Shown: piece after piece, positions 51,960-61,081 of the stretch
Position numbering within the stretch: position 1 is the first letter of the stretch
How the letters are laid out: the number at the start of each line of letters is the position of its first letter
DNA from: JBAZMA01 sp041649995
Lineage (GTDB): Bacteria; Omnitrophota; Gorgyraeia; Velamenicoccales; Velamenicoccaceae
Length of the DNA: 64,000 bases
Direction: 5' to 3'
Assembly: GCA_041649995.1 (NCBI GenBank)
Contig: JBAZMA010000002.1
Coordinates: 124,001 to 188,000 of the forward strand
Notes under the pieces: model-generated
What the model was told of the DNA's origin: nothing
Databases searched by the model: none
What the model saw: only the letters and a program-made list of their open reading frames with translations
Position numbers and translations under genes: made by a program

Positions 51960-52823
51960 ATGGGAAAGATCGGTATCATCGGAGGCAGCGGCATCTATAA
52001 GATGGAAAATATCGGCTCCCTGAAGGAGGTGCGTGTTAAAACACCTTTTGGAGAACCTTCCGACGCGTTCAGGGTTGGTGAGATCGACGGGACAAAGGTT
52101 GTTTTTTTGCCCCGTCATGGCCGCGATCATTCTATCAGTCCTTCAGAGATCAATTACCGGGCCAATATTTTCGGCATGAAAAAACTGGGTGTGGACCGGC
52201 TGGTCTCTGTTTCGGCGTGCGGTTCCCTTAAAAAAGAACTCAAGCCTTTGGATTTTGTCCTTCCTGATCAATTCGTTGACAGGACCAATAGCGGCCGCAA
52301 AATGACTTTTTTTGAAGGGGGTGTTGTTGTCCATGTGGGTTTTGCCCAGCCGGTCTGCCCGGAATTGACGCGCTCCATTTATGAAACGGGCAAATCCCTG
52401 GGCCTGACGATGCATAAGGGGGGAACGTACCTGAATATGGAAGGGCCCGCTTTTTCAACCAAGGCGGAATCCCTCCTGTACCGGTCCTGGGGCATGGATA
52501 TTATCGGCATGACCAATATGGCCGAGGCGCGCCTGGCGCGCGAAGCCGAGATGTGCTACGCGACTTTGGCTGCGATCACCGATTATGATTGCTGGTATGA
52601 ATCCGAAGAACCCGTGACCGTGGATATGGTCATCGCGAATCTGACCCGTAACGCCGAAAATTCCAAAAAACTCATGAAGGAAGTGATCGGCCGGCTTGGC
52701 ACAGCGCCAGGCGGATGCGCCTGCGGGGATGCGTTGAAATACGCGATCGTGACCGACAAAAAGGCCGTCTCCGCAAAGGTCAAGAAAGACCTGTCGCCGA
52801 TCATTGGGAAATACATGCGCTAG
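51960..52823 (+). CDS. mtnP: S-methyl-5'-thioadenosine phosphorylase
   Basis: This 287-residue phosphorylase recycles methylthioadenosine to adenine and methylthioribose 1-phosphate. Landmarks are IGIIGGSGIYKM, LPRHGRDHSISPSEINYRAN, SACGSLKKEL, FVDRTNSGR, NMEGPAFSTKAES and GMTNMAEARLAREAE. An aaagga ribosome-binding site precedes the ATG. Other purine-nucleoside phosphorylases are possible, but the text fits MtnP best. Confidence 0.93.
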   Translation: MGKIGIIGGSGIYKMENIGSLKEVRVKTPFGEPSDAFRVGEIDGTKVVFLPRHGRDHSISPSEINYRANIFGMKKLGVDRLVSVSACGSLKKELKPLDFVLPDQFVDRTNSGRKMTFFEGGVVVHVGFAQPVCPELTRSIYETGKSLGLTMHKGGTYLNMEGPAFSTKAESLLYRSWGMDIIGMTNMAEARLAREAEMCYATLAAITDYDCWYESEEPVTVDMVIANLTRNAENSKKLMKEVIGRLGTAPGGCACGDALKYAIVTDKKAVSAKVKKDLSPIIGKYMR

Positions 52824-52841
52824 CTTATCGCTGGAGCAGAA

Positions 52842-52869
52842 GAGAATGATGAATTAAGAATTCAGAAAG
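52842..52869. repeat. Small fragment of the dispersed word repeat
   Basis: The mtnP-ileS gap holds gaatgatgaattaagaattc followed by agaaagg, matching the attaagaat/gaagaat and cagaa words of the two large repeat regions. Confidence 0.45.
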
Positions 52870-52880
52870 GTTTTTAGAAA

Positions 52881-55658
52881 ATGGAATACAAGTCGACTTT
52901 AAATCTGCCTCAGACCGATTTTTCCATGAAGGCTAATCTCAGCCAGCGGGAGCCTAAGATGATGGCGTCCTGGGAGGAGGCCGGCCTTTATGAAAAGATC
53001 CGTTCGGCCTGCAGGGAGAAAGAGCTTTTTATCCTTCATGACGGTCCTCCTTACGCCAACGGCCTCATCCATATCGGCCACGCCCTCAACAAGATCCTCA
53101 AGGATGTTATTGTCAGATACAAGACCTTGCGCGGTTATAACGCGCCGTACGTTCCCGGATGGGACTGTCACGGCCTTCCCGTCGAACACCAGCTGTTCAA
53201 GGATCTCAAGAAAAACAAGGACCAGGTGGACAGGGTCGCTTTCCGCAGACTCGCGCACGACTATGCGCTGAAATACGTCGCTGTCCAGAAAGAGGAGTTC
53301 AAGCGGCTGGGCATCATCGGCGACTGGGAGCATCCCTATCTGACGCTGGATAAAGGCTACGAACATGCCATTCTTCGGTCATTCGGGGAGCTGGTGGAAA
53401 AGGGTTATGTGTACAGGGGATTAAAACCCGTGAATTGGTGTTTCCGCTGCGAAACCGCCCTGGCGGAGGCGGAAGTGGAATACGCGGACCATGAATCGGA
53501 TTCGGTCTTCGTGGCTTTCAGCCTGACGGACGATGAGCGCAGCCTGAAGCGGGGGATTCCTTCAGGGACCTCCGTCGTGATTTGGACGACGACACCCTGG
53601 ACTCTCCTGGCGAATGTCGCTGTGGCCGTACACCCGGATTTTGATTACGCGCTCATCCGTTCCGGGGAAAAGCGCCTGATCGTCCTGCTGGACTTATTTA
53701 ACTCCGGTTTAAAGGAAAAATTTCATATCGATGAATATTCCATCGAGAAACAATTCAAGGGCCGGGAGCTTGAGGGATTGAGTTACGAACATCCTTTCGG
53801 CATCCGGCAGGGGACAGTGGTCCTGGCGGATTATGTTTCACGACAGGACGGTTCCGGGTGCGTGCATACGGCGCCCGGCCACGGCCAGGAAGATTTTATG
53901 ACGGGCATGAAATACAAGCTGGATGTGATCATGCCTGTGGATGAACGGGGTCGGTTTGACCCAAGCGCCGGTGAATTTTCCGGCCAGCGCGTCTTTGACG
54001 CGAATGCGGGCATTATTCAGAAATTAGAGGGCCTCGGCGCGCTTTTGTCCGCCGAAAAAATGCGGCACACTTATCCTCATTGCTGGCGATGCAAACAGCC
54101 GCTGATCTTCCGCGCCACACATCAGTGGTTCCTGAAGATCGATCATCAGGCCTTGCGGGAAAAAATGAAATGCGCCATCCGCAGGGATGTGGCGTGGATA
54201 CCGGCTTCCGGTCAGGAGCGTATCATGGCCATGGTTGAAAACAGGCCGGACTGGTGTTTGTCCCGTCAGCGTTACTGGGGCGTGCCGATCCCGGCCGTTA
54301 TCTGCCGCAAATGCGGGCACCAGATTTTAGACAGCCGTTTGATCGCCGCGCTGGCTGAGCGTGTCGCTACGGAGGGGTCCGATATATGGTTCCAGAAGGA
54401 TGTCAAAGAGTTCATTCCCGCGGGCTTGGCCTGCGTTTGCGGTTCGCAGGATTTTGAGCCTTCGACCGATATTCTCGACGTCTGGTTTGATTCGGGCGTC
54501 AGCCATCAGGCCGTTCTGAAAAACGCGCCTTTGGCCAAATTGCCTGCGGATCTTTATTTGGAAGGCTCGGATCAGCATCGGGGCTGGTTCCAGGCGTCCC
54601 TGATCGCCTCGATGGGCATCGATGGACAGCCGCCTTTTCGCTCGGTCCTGACCCATGGATTTGTTGTCGACGGGGAGGGCCGCAAGATGTCCAAATCTTT
54701 GGGGAACGTCGTTTCCCCTCAGGAGATCATCAAGGAATTCGGCGCCGATATCCTCCGCCTGTGGGTGTTATCAAGCGATTACAAGGAAGATGTGCGTGTT
54801 TCCAAAGGGATCCTGGCATTCGTGGCGGACGCTTATCGCAAGATCCGCAATACCGCGCGTTTTCTTCTGGGGAACCTGAATGATTTTGATCCGGACACAG
54901 ACGGCCTGCCCGGCGAAAAGATGCTGGATATCGACCGGTGGGCCCTCGCCAGGCTGAAGATGTTTTTGGACGAGGTGACCCGGGGATACGACGAGTATGC
55001 CTTCTATCACGTTTTTCAGAGGATCTTCGCCTTTTGCAACGAGGAGATGTCTTCGGTCTATCTGGATATCCTAAAAGACAGGCTGTATACGGCGGGCCGT
55101 TCCACGGTCCAACGGCGGTCGGCGCAAACAGCGCTTTATGAAATCCTCCAGGTGTTGGTCAGGGTCCTGGCGCCCGTCATGCCTTTTACCTCGGAAGAGA
55201 TTTACGCGTGCATGAAGCGCCGCGCAAGCGATGAGGCCCCAAGTGTCCATCTTTCCGGATGGCCGCAGCTGCGCGCGGAGCACGTGATCGGCCTTGAGGA
55301 GCTTTCGGACCTGGAGTTTATTCTCAGGCTAAGGCCCAATGTGCTCAAGGCACTGGAGGAAAGGCGCGCCCAGGGAGAGATCGGCAGTTCCCTGGAAGCC
55401 CGTCTTGTCCTTCGGCTCAAGGATCCCGGGGCTTTTAAGGTCTTTGACCGATACAAGGGACAGCTGCGTTTCCTGTTTATCGTTTCGGAGACCGTAATCG
55501 TGCTGGAAGAAGGCCTCAAAGAGCCCCTGGAGGTTTCTGTTTTCAGGGCGGAAGGAAAGAAGTGCGGCCGATGCTGGAATTATTCCAAAGATGTGGATGA
55601 GGATGCCCGCTATCCCGGCTTGTGCGGCCGGTGCGTGGAAGCGGTTCTTTCCCTTTGA
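52881..55658 (+). CDS. ileS: Isoleucyl-tRNA synthetase
   Basis: This 925-residue class I synthetase charges tRNA-Ile. The HIGH motif is in PPYANGLIHIGHALN (about 57-68), the editing domain has WTTTPWTLLANVA and the KMSKS motif begins at K602 (GRKMSKSLGN). The C-terminal zinc finger uses C895, C898, C915 and C918. The bacterial short form is indicated by size and the zinc finger. Confidence 0.98.
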   Translation: MEYKSTLNLPQTDFSMKANLSQREPKMMASWEEAGLYEKIRSACREKELFILHDGPPYANGLIHIGHALNKILKDVIVRYKTLRGYNAPYVPGWDCHGLPVEHQLFKDLKKNKDQVDRVAFRRLAHDYALKYVAVQKEEFKRLGIIGDWEHPYLTLDKGYEHAILRSFGELVEKGYVYRGLKPVNWCFRCETALAEAEVEYADHESDSVFVAFSLTDDERSLKRGIPSGTSVVIWTTTPWTLLANVAVAVHPDFDYALIRSGEKRLIVLLDLFNSGLKEKFHIDEYSIEKQFKGRELEGLSYEHPFGIRQGTVVLADYVSRQDGSGCVHTAPGHGQEDFMTGMKYKLDVIMPVDERGRFDPSAGEFSGQRVFDANAGIIQKLEGLGALLSAEKMRHTYPHCWRCKQPLIFRATHQWFLKIDHQALREKMKCAIRRDVAWIPASGQERIMAMVENRPDWCLSRQRYWGVPIPAVICRKCGHQILDSRLIAALAERVATEGSDIWFQKDVKEFIPAGLACVCGSQDFEPSTDILDVWFDSGVSHQAVLKNAPLAKLPADLYLEGSDQHRGWFQASLIASMGIDGQPPFRSVLTHGFVVDGEGRKMSKSLGNVVSPQEIIKEFGADILRLWVLSSDYKEDVRVSKGILAFVADAYRKIRNTARFLLGNLNDFDPDTDGLPGEKMLDIDRWALARLKMFLDEVTRGYDEYAFYHVFQRIFAFCNEEMSSVYLDILKDRLYTAGRSTVQRRSAQTALYEILQVLVRVLAPVMPFTSEEIYACMKRRASDEAPSVHLSGWPQLRAEHVIGLEELSDLEFILRLRPNVLKALEERRAQGEIGSSLEARLVLRLKDPGAFKVFDRYKGQLRFLFIVSETVIVLEEGLKEPLEVSVFRAEGKKCGRCWNYSKDVDEDARYPGLCGRCVEAVLSL

Positions 55659-55724
55659 TGACCCCGAATCTTCATACCCGTTTCGCCCCTTTTCAAAAAC
55701 ACGAAAACAGGCAGTAAAAAAAGA

Positions 55725-55753
55725 TTGCCATTTATTTTAAATCAATATATAAT
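55725..55753 (+). promoter_or_regulatory. Promoter for the DksA-like gene and lspA-lgt-rluD
   Basis: TTGCCA at 55725-55730 and a perfect TATAAT at 55748-55753 are 17 bases apart. The leader to the GTG at 55822 is about 60 bases. Confidence 0.8.
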
Positions 55754-55821
55754 TGAGCATCTTCTTAAGGAAGGATGAGAAATCCAAAGCTGTTCACCCC
55801 GGATGTTCGAGGAGGTCGCTC

Positions 55822-56208
55822 GTGAAACCAAAAAAAATGGACAAGAAAACAACGGAGTTGTACAAAAAACTCCTTTTAGAGAAACGCGAAGAGATCGCAG
55901 GCGATATTTCCCACATTTCTGAAGAGACGCTCAAGAAATCCCAGAAGGACGCCTCAGGGGATATCTCCGGATACACCTTTCACATGGCAGACGTCGCGAC
56001 AGATAACTATGACCGGGAATTTTCTCTCGGACTGGCGTCCAAAGAGCGCGGCGTTCTTATGGAGATCAATTACTCCCTTCAGAAAATCCAGGAAGGGACG
56101 TTTGGCTTCTGTGAATCCTGCAAAAAGCCCATATCCAAGATCCGGCTTAAAGCCGTGCCTTACGCGAAACTCTGCCTGAAATGCCAGCAGAGCAGGGAGA
56201 CCCGCTAG
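55822..56208 (+). CDS. TraR/DksA-family zinc-finger protein
   Basis: This 128-residue protein has a coiled-coil N-terminal part (about 8-85, KLLLEKREEIAGDISHISEE) and a C4 zinc finger at C97, C100, C118 and C121 (CESCKKPI...CLKC). DksA-type proteins insert into the RNA polymerase secondary channel and modulate transcription, often with ppGpp. The GTG at 55822 is preferred because ggagg lies 6 bases upstream; longer in-frame starts exist but would fall on the promoter. Whether it has true DksA activity cannot be told. Confidence 0.87.
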   Translation: MKPKKMDKKTTELYKKLLLEKREEIAGDISHISEETLKKSQKDASGDISGYTFHMADVATDNYDREFSLGLASKERGVLMEINYSLQKIQEGTFGFCESCKKPISKIRLKAVPYAKLCLKCQQSRETR

Positions 56209-56274
56209 GGTTTTTAAGGACGCTGGCTTGCGAACAAAGAGCCAGGGGTTTTCTGCTTTACGCTCTTTCCGCCC

Positions 56275-56754
56275 ATGCCCACTCTCCAGGTGTTTTTGAT
56301 CGGTGCCGCCGTATTCGCCTTTGACCGCCTGACAAAAGCGGCCGCCGAAGCGCATTTATCCTCCATCGGCAGCTACCCTGTCGTGCCGGACATTTTTCAT
56401 CTGACCCTCGTTCATAATACCGGGGCGGCATTCGGCCTGTTCAAGAACGGGACATTCCTTTTGGCGCTCGTGACGATTTTGTGTGTCGGCGCCATTTTCG
56501 CGCTTTTGAATAACAGCCGGTGGTTTTCCAAATTTTTTTCCGGACCGCTGGACGGCTGGTTTTTGGCCGCCTTCGGATTGATTGTCGGAGGGGGCTGCGG
56601 TAATCTCTTGGACCGCCTGCGATATTCTTATGTGATCGATTTTCTGGATTTTCGGATTTGGCCCGTCTTTAATCTGGCTGATTCGGCCATAACGGCCGGA
56701 GGCATCATCCTGTTCTTCAAAATTTGTTTTCCGCCGAGAAAGGCCGTTGCATGA
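56275..56754 (+). CDS. lspA: Lipoprotein signal peptidase
   Basis: This 159-residue membrane aspartic protease removes signal peptides from lipidated prolipoproteins. It has four membrane helices. Landmarks are FDRLTKAAAE near the start, VHNTGAAFGLF, the first catalytic aspartate region GNLLDRLRYSYVIDFLDF and the second in FNLADSAI. It overlaps lgt by 4 bases, joining two consecutive lipoprotein maturation steps. Confidence 0.95.
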   Translation: MPTLQVFLIGAAVFAFDRLTKAAAEAHLSSIGSYPVVPDIFHLTLVHNTGAAFGLFKNGTFLLALVTILCVGAIFALLNNSRWFSKFFSGPLDGWFLAAFGLIVGGGCGNLLDRLRYSYVIDFLDFRIWPVFNLADSAITAGGIILFFKICFPPRKAVA

Positions 56755-57494
56755 AGCCCGTGCTTTTTACGTGTCATTTCCTGACGATTTATACCTACGG
56801 CCTTCTTGTGGCCGTGGCATTCCTTGCGGCCAGCTGGCTGATCACCAGGGAGGCCGAACGCAGGGGTATGCCCTCTGAGACTATCAGCGTTTTTACGGTT
56901 TTTCTTCTTGTAACGGGTATTATCGGCGCGCGCCTGTTGTATGTGGCCCTGAATTTACCGGAATTTCTCCGGGACCCCCTGGAGATCGTCAAACTTCAGC
57001 ATGGCGGCCTGATCTGGTTCGGCGGTTTTATCGGCGCCCTGACCGGCGGAATTATTTTTTTGAAGGTCAAACGGCTTGCGGTCCTGCCCGTCATCGATCT
57101 TTGCGCGCCTTATCTGGCCCTGGGGCAGGCCATAGGCCGTATCGGTTGTTTTTACAACGGATGCTGCTACGGCCATCCGTCCGCTCACGGGATCTTTTTC
57201 CCTGTCCATGGAGAGACGCTGTTTCCTTCCCAGATCCTGGATTCCTTCACTCTTCTGATCGTGTTCGTGATCCTCAAAATCCTGCCTCCGCAGAGAGACG
57301 GCCGTGTCTTTGCCGCCTATCTGATGCTCGCGGCCCTGCAGCGTTTTCTGCTGGAATTTTTCCGGGGCGACGTGAGACCGTTTTATTTCTCTTTGAGTTT
57401 TTACCAATGGATCTGCCTGGCGATTTTCGCGGCAGGGGTTCTTGTCTTCGCGCTTGCCCCGTCGTTTTCCCCAAAAAAACCGTTTAGGTCCTGA
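56751..57494 (+). CDS. lgt: Prolipoprotein diacylglyceryl transferase
   Basis: This 247-residue polytopic membrane enzyme attaches diacylglycerol to the lipobox cysteine. The Lgt signature is GQAIGRIGCFYNGCCYG with the essential arginine, and HGGLIWFGGFIGALTGG precedes it. The ATG at 56751 overlaps the lspA stop; an upstream in-frame start inside lspA is rejected. The putative lipoprotein at 25838 is one likely substrate. Confidence 0.95.
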   Translation: MKPVLFTCHFLTIYTYGLLVAVAFLAASWLITREAERRGMPSETISVFTVFLLVTGIIGARLLYVALNLPEFLRDPLEIVKLQHGGLIWFGGFIGALTGGIIFLKVKRLAVLPVIDLCAPYLALGQAIGRIGCFYNGCCYGHPSAHGIFFPVHGETLFPSQILDSFTLLIVFVILKILPPQRDGRVFAAYLMLAALQRFLLEFFRGDVRPFYFSLSFYQWICLAIFAAGVLVFALAPSFSPKKPFRS

Positions 57495-57519
57495 TCTTAT
57501 AGAAAGCCAGAGGCATCCC

Positions 57520-58437
57520 TTGAGATCCTGTGTGATCGGCGAAGATGGCGAGAATGTCCGTTTGGATGTTTATCTGACACAAATGGAGCCGGATTTCTCC
57601 CGGACCTTTGTCAAGGACTGGATCCTTGAGGGAAAGGTCCTGGTCAACGGCCAAAAGGTCAAGCCTCATTATAAACTCAAACCGGAGGATGAGCTCCAGT
57701 GGGAAACTTTGATTCAGGAGAAGAAGGGCCTGGAGCCTGAAGATATTCCGCTGACTATCCTGCATGAAGACGACGACTTGATCGTCGTTGACAAGCCCGC
57801 CGGTATGGTCGTTCATCCCGGGGCCGGCAACGAATTCCATACCCTGGTTCACGCGCTGCTGCATCATTGCGGGGAACTTTCCGAAGTGAGCGCCCTGAGG
57901 CCGGGGATCGTCCATCGGCTGGACAAAGACACCTCAGGCGTCATGGTCGCGGCCAAGAACAACAAGGCCCATTTTTCCTTAGCCAAACAGTTTAAGCAGC
58001 ATACGATCGAGCGCCGGTATATCGCGCTTGTCGAGGGGTTGATCTCCTTTGACGAGGGGGTTGTCGATGTCCCCATCAAGAGGCACGTTGTGGACAGAAA
58101 AAAGATGTCGGTCAGCTTTGCCGAAGACGCGAAAGAGGCGAACACGTTCTACCGCGTGCTGAAAAGATATCAGGACTATACGGCCCTTGAGCTTTTTCCT
58201 CAGACGGGGCGCACGCATCAGTTGCGCGTGCATCTGTCTTATCTGGGCCACCCCATCCTGGGAGACCCTGTTTACGGCCGCAAGAAAAATTTTCCCCGCC
58301 TGGCGCTTCACGCCAAAGACCTCGGATTCGAACATCCCACGACAAAAGAATTTATGAAATTTTCTTCACCTCTGCCCGAAGACTTAAAAAAAGCCACGCC
58401 TGACATCAATCTCGAAGCGCCGCGTAAAAAACAGTGA
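57520..58437 (+). CDS. rluD: RluD-type 23S rRNA pseudouridine synthase
   Basis: This 305-residue enzyme has an N-terminal S4 RNA-binding domain (about 10-70, RLDVYLTQM...VLVNGQKVKPHYKL) and a pseudouridine synthase domain with catalytic D135 in HRLDKDTSGV and FPQTGRTHQLRVHL. This fits the RluA/RluD family that modifies 23S rRNA. The TTG at 57520 is chosen because agagg lies 6 bases upstream; the frame is open back into lgt. The exact target position is inferred only from family. Confidence 0.88.
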   Translation: MRSCVIGEDGENVRLDVYLTQMEPDFSRTFVKDWILEGKVLVNGQKVKPHYKLKPEDELQWETLIQEKKGLEPEDIPLTILHEDDDLIVVDKPAGMVVHPGAGNEFHTLVHALLHHCGELSEVSALRPGIVHRLDKDTSGVMVAAKNNKAHFSLAKQFKQHTIERRYIALVEGLISFDEGVVDVPIKRHVVDRKKMSVSFAEDAKEANTFYRVLKRYQDYTALELFPQTGRTHQLRVHLSYLGHPILGDPVYGRKKNFPRLALHAKDLGFEHPTTKEFMKFSSPLPEDLKKATPDINLEAPRKKQ

Positions 58438-58496
58438 AATCAGACATCCGAAGACCGAGTTCAGAAATCAGAAGGACAAGGGGCGGAAGCAGTGGC
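58438..58496. repeat. Fragment of the dispersed word repeat before aroA
   Basis: Words such as tcagacatccgaagaccgag and ttcagaaatcagaaggac resemble the cagaa/ccgaag runs at about 617-690 and, inverted, 49910-49995. The copy is short and degenerate. Confidence 0.5.
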
Positions 58497-58530
58497 GGGC
58501 AGGCAGGTTTCATGATATAATTTTTCCTTA

Positions 58531-59838
58531 ATGAAACCTTTAAAAATAAGACCTTGCCGCAAACTCCGGGGAACGGTCATTCTCCCCGGCGATAAATCCA
58601 TTTCTCACCGCGCCGCCATCCTTGCCGCGTTAAGCCCCGGCCGCACGCTTATCCGTCATTTTCAATTTTCCGAAGACTGCCTGACAACGCTGTCCGCTTT
58701 AAAGTCCCTCGGTGTGCGGATCAAAAAAAATCCGGCCAAAGGCGAGGTTTCTCTTGTTTCAAAAGGAAGGCTTGCTTCGGCGGATGGAATCTTGAATATG
58801 GGGGAATCCGGCACCAGCGCGCGTGTTCTTATGGGGATTTTGGCTGGTCAGCCGTTTCTTTCCGAATTGACAGGAGCCCCTTCCTTGTCGCGCAGGCCCA
58901 TGGCGCGCGTGATCGCTCCTTTGCGCCGGATGGGGGCTTTGATCCGGGCCAGGACGAAAGACAGGCAGTTATTTCTGCCCGTGCGCATTTTCCCTTCAAG
59001 CCTTCGCGGGATTTCCTGGCAACAGCAGGTTGCCAGCGCCCAGGTTAAGTCCGCCATTCTTTTTGCCGGACTTTTTGCCGAAGGAAAAACCAGGGTCCTG
59101 GAGTCGGCGCGTGTTTCCCGCGACCATACGGAACGGATGCTGAAATTTTTTGGCGCGAACATCCGGTTCGGCAGAGGGCAGGCGGAAATTCAGGGGGGAC
59201 CTTTAAGAAGTCCAGGCCTTATGGACATTCCCGGGGATATTTCCAGCGCGGCGTTTTTTATCGTCGCCGCGCTTCTGCTCCCCGGTTCCAGAATTTTACT
59301 GAAGCGGGTGGGTGTTAATCCCACGCGCATGGGCGCGGTGCGTGTTTTGCAGCGCATGGGCGGCCAGATCCGTTTGAAGAACAAAAAAAACGGATATGAG
59401 CCTGTGGCAGACCTGGAAGTCCTGGCCAGTCCTTTGCGCGGTTGTCGCATACCTTGCGGGGAGGTCGCGAGCCTGATTGATGAACTCCCGGTTCTTATGG
59501 TGGCCGCGGTCCTGGCCCGCGGAAAAACCGTCATCGAGGGCATAGAAGAGCTTCGCGTCAAGGAGACGGATCGCATCCATTCCATGACTTGGAATCTCTT
59601 AAGGGCCGGGGGAACGGTCTCGGTGAAAAGATCCGGCAAAAGAGAGGATATTCATATCCAGGGCTCGGGCCGGCTTCAGGCAGGGCATTTTAAGAGTTTC
59701 GGGGACCACAGGACAGCCATGAGCATGTTTGTCGCTGCCTTGACCGGCCAGAAGGACTCTGTGTTGGACGATATTTCCTGCGCAAGGAAATCGTTTCCGG
59801 AGTTTTTGTCTGTTTTTGAACATCTTCTTGTCCGGTAA
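58531..59838 (+). CDS. aroA: 3-phosphoshikimate 1-carboxyvinyltransferase (EPSP synthase)
   Basis: This 435-residue enzyme of the shikimate pathway joins PEP to shikimate 3-phosphate. Landmarks are LPGDKSISHRAAI (K22), MGESGTSARVLMG, LSRRPMARVI, the central SAQVKSAI and DIPGDISSAAFF, RVKETDRIHSM and GDHRTAMSMF. The GESGT loop replaces the commoner GNSGT/GNAGT form. It has no obvious ribosome-binding site and is followed by a separate mreB promoter. Confidence 0.96.
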   Translation: MKPLKIRPCRKLRGTVILPGDKSISHRAAILAALSPGRTLIRHFQFSEDCLTTLSALKSLGVRIKKNPAKGEVSLVSKGRLASADGILNMGESGTSARVLMGILAGQPFLSELTGAPSLSRRPMARVIAPLRRMGALIRARTKDRQLFLPVRIFPSSLRGISWQQQVASAQVKSAILFAGLFAEGKTRVLESARVSRDHTERMLKFFGANIRFGRGQAEIQGGPLRSPGLMDIPGDISSAAFFIVAALLLPGSRILLKRVGVNPTRMGAVRVLQRMGGQIRLKNKKNGYEPVADLEVLASPLRGCRIPCGEVASLIDELPVLMVAAVLARGKTVIEGIEELRVKETDRIHSMTWNLLRAGGTVSVKRSGKREDIHIQGSGRLQAGHFKSFGDHRTAMSMFVAALTGQKDSVLDDISCARKSFPEFLSVFEHLLVR

Positions 59839-59894
59839 AGACTTTGCGTTCTGTTTTAAAAAAACGTATGGCGTCAAGTCGCCTCATATATATA

Positions 59895-59923
59895 TTGACA
59901 GCGGGGTGGCGCTTTGCTAATAT
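59895..59923 (+). promoter_or_regulatory. Promoter of the mre operon
   Basis: A perfect TTGACA at 59895-59900 and TAATAT at 59918-59923 are 17 bases apart, giving a leader of about 30 bases before mreB. Confidence 0.82.
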
Positions 59924-59962
59924 TTAACAAATCGAAAACAAACCTCTAACCCCATAAAATTC

Positions 59963-61042
59963 ATGTCTATTTTATCAATGTTCCCCAGAAAGACCTTTAA
60001 TTACCTATCCGGTTTGTTTTCCAATGATATGGGTATTGATTTGGGCACGGCCACGACCCTTGTTTATGTTAAAAACGAGGGAATTGTCCTGTGCGAGCCT
60101 TCTGTCGTGGCTTTGAAAAAAGGCGCGACCGTCAACAGGGTTCTGGCTGTGGGCGATGAGGCCAAGAAGATGCTGGGCCGTACCCCGGGAAATATCCTGG
60201 CTATCCGGCCGATGAAAGACGGCGTCATCGCGGATTTCGACATCACCGAAGCCATGCTGCGATATTTCATAAAGAAGATCCATAGAAGGCGCGTTTTGGT
60301 TTCTCCCCGCATGGTCATCGCGATCCCCTCCGGTATTACGGAAGTGGAGCGCAGGGCTGTCCGGGACTCCGCGCTGCGCGCGGGGGCCAGGGAGGTCCAT
60401 CTGGTGGAAGAGCCTTTGGCCGCGGCCATCGGTGTCGGCCTTCCGATCCATGAACCTGCCGGAAATATGATCGTGGATGTCGGCGGCGGGACGACGGAAG
60501 TAGCGGTCATCTCCCTTTCAGGCGTCGTGTTTTCCAAGTCGATACGGATCGCGGGCGATGAGTTGGACGTGGCGATCGTGGAATATCTTAAAAAGAATTA
60601 CAATTTGATGATTGGTGAAAGGACGGCCGAAGATATCAAGATCAAGGTCGGTTCCGCCTATCCCCTGGAAGAGGAGTTGAGCCTGGAAGTCCGGGGAAGG
60701 GACCTGGTCGCCGGTTTGCCGAAAATGGTGACGATTACGTCAGAAGAGATCCGTGACGCTATCGCCGAGCCTGTCCGGGCCATTGTGGATTTGACGAAGA
60801 TCGCCCTGGAGAGGACACCTCCGGAGCTTGCCGCGGATTTGATCGACAGGGGCATTGTCCTGGCGGGGGGCGGTTCGCAGTTGAGAAGCCTGGACCGGAT
60901 CATCGCTGAAGAAACCGGTCTTCCCGTGCATATCGCCGAGGACCCTGTGACGGCTGTGGCCTTGGGCACCGGCAAGATCCTGGAGCTGGAGAGCCGTTAT
61001 CTGCGCGATGTGACGGTCGTGACAAGAACCGAAGGCATATAA
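59963..61042 (+). CDS. mreB: Rod-shape-determining actin MreB
   Basis: This 359-residue actin-like ATPase forms membrane filaments that orient lateral wall synthesis. Landmarks are MGIDLGTATTLVYV (phosphate 1), AIPSGITEVERRAV, MIVDVGGGTTEVAVI (phosphate 2) and IVLAGGGSQLRSLD (adenosine). An N-terminal extension of about 20 residues with hydrophobic and basic residues may help membrane binding. It heads mreB-mreC-mreD-mrdA. Confidence 0.98.
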   Translation: MSILSMFPRKTFNYLSGLFSNDMGIDLGTATTLVYVKNEGIVLCEPSVVALKKGATVNRVLAVGDEAKKMLGRTPGNILAIRPMKDGVIADFDITEAMLRYFIKKIHRRRVLVSPRMVIAIPSGITEVERRAVRDSALRAGAREVHLVEEPLAAAIGVGLPIHEPAGNMIVDVGGGTTEVAVISLSGVVFSKSIRIAGDELDVAIVEYLKKNYNLMIGERTAEDIKIKVGSAYPLEEELSLEVRGRDLVAGLPKMVTITSEEIRDAIAEPVRAIVDLTKIALERTPPELAADLIDRGIVLAGGGSQLRSLDRIIAEETGLPVHIAEDPVTAVALGTGKILELESRYLRDVTVVTRTEGI

Positions 61043-61081
61043 CCGTTTTTTCGCGGAAGCCTCTTTAAAGACAGAGCCGAT

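Noticed and set aside
58798..58830. GESGT loop of AroA as a sign of an inactive enzyme
   Set aside because: All other active-site motifs are intact, and to my knowledge E-containing variants of this loop occur in other AroA families.
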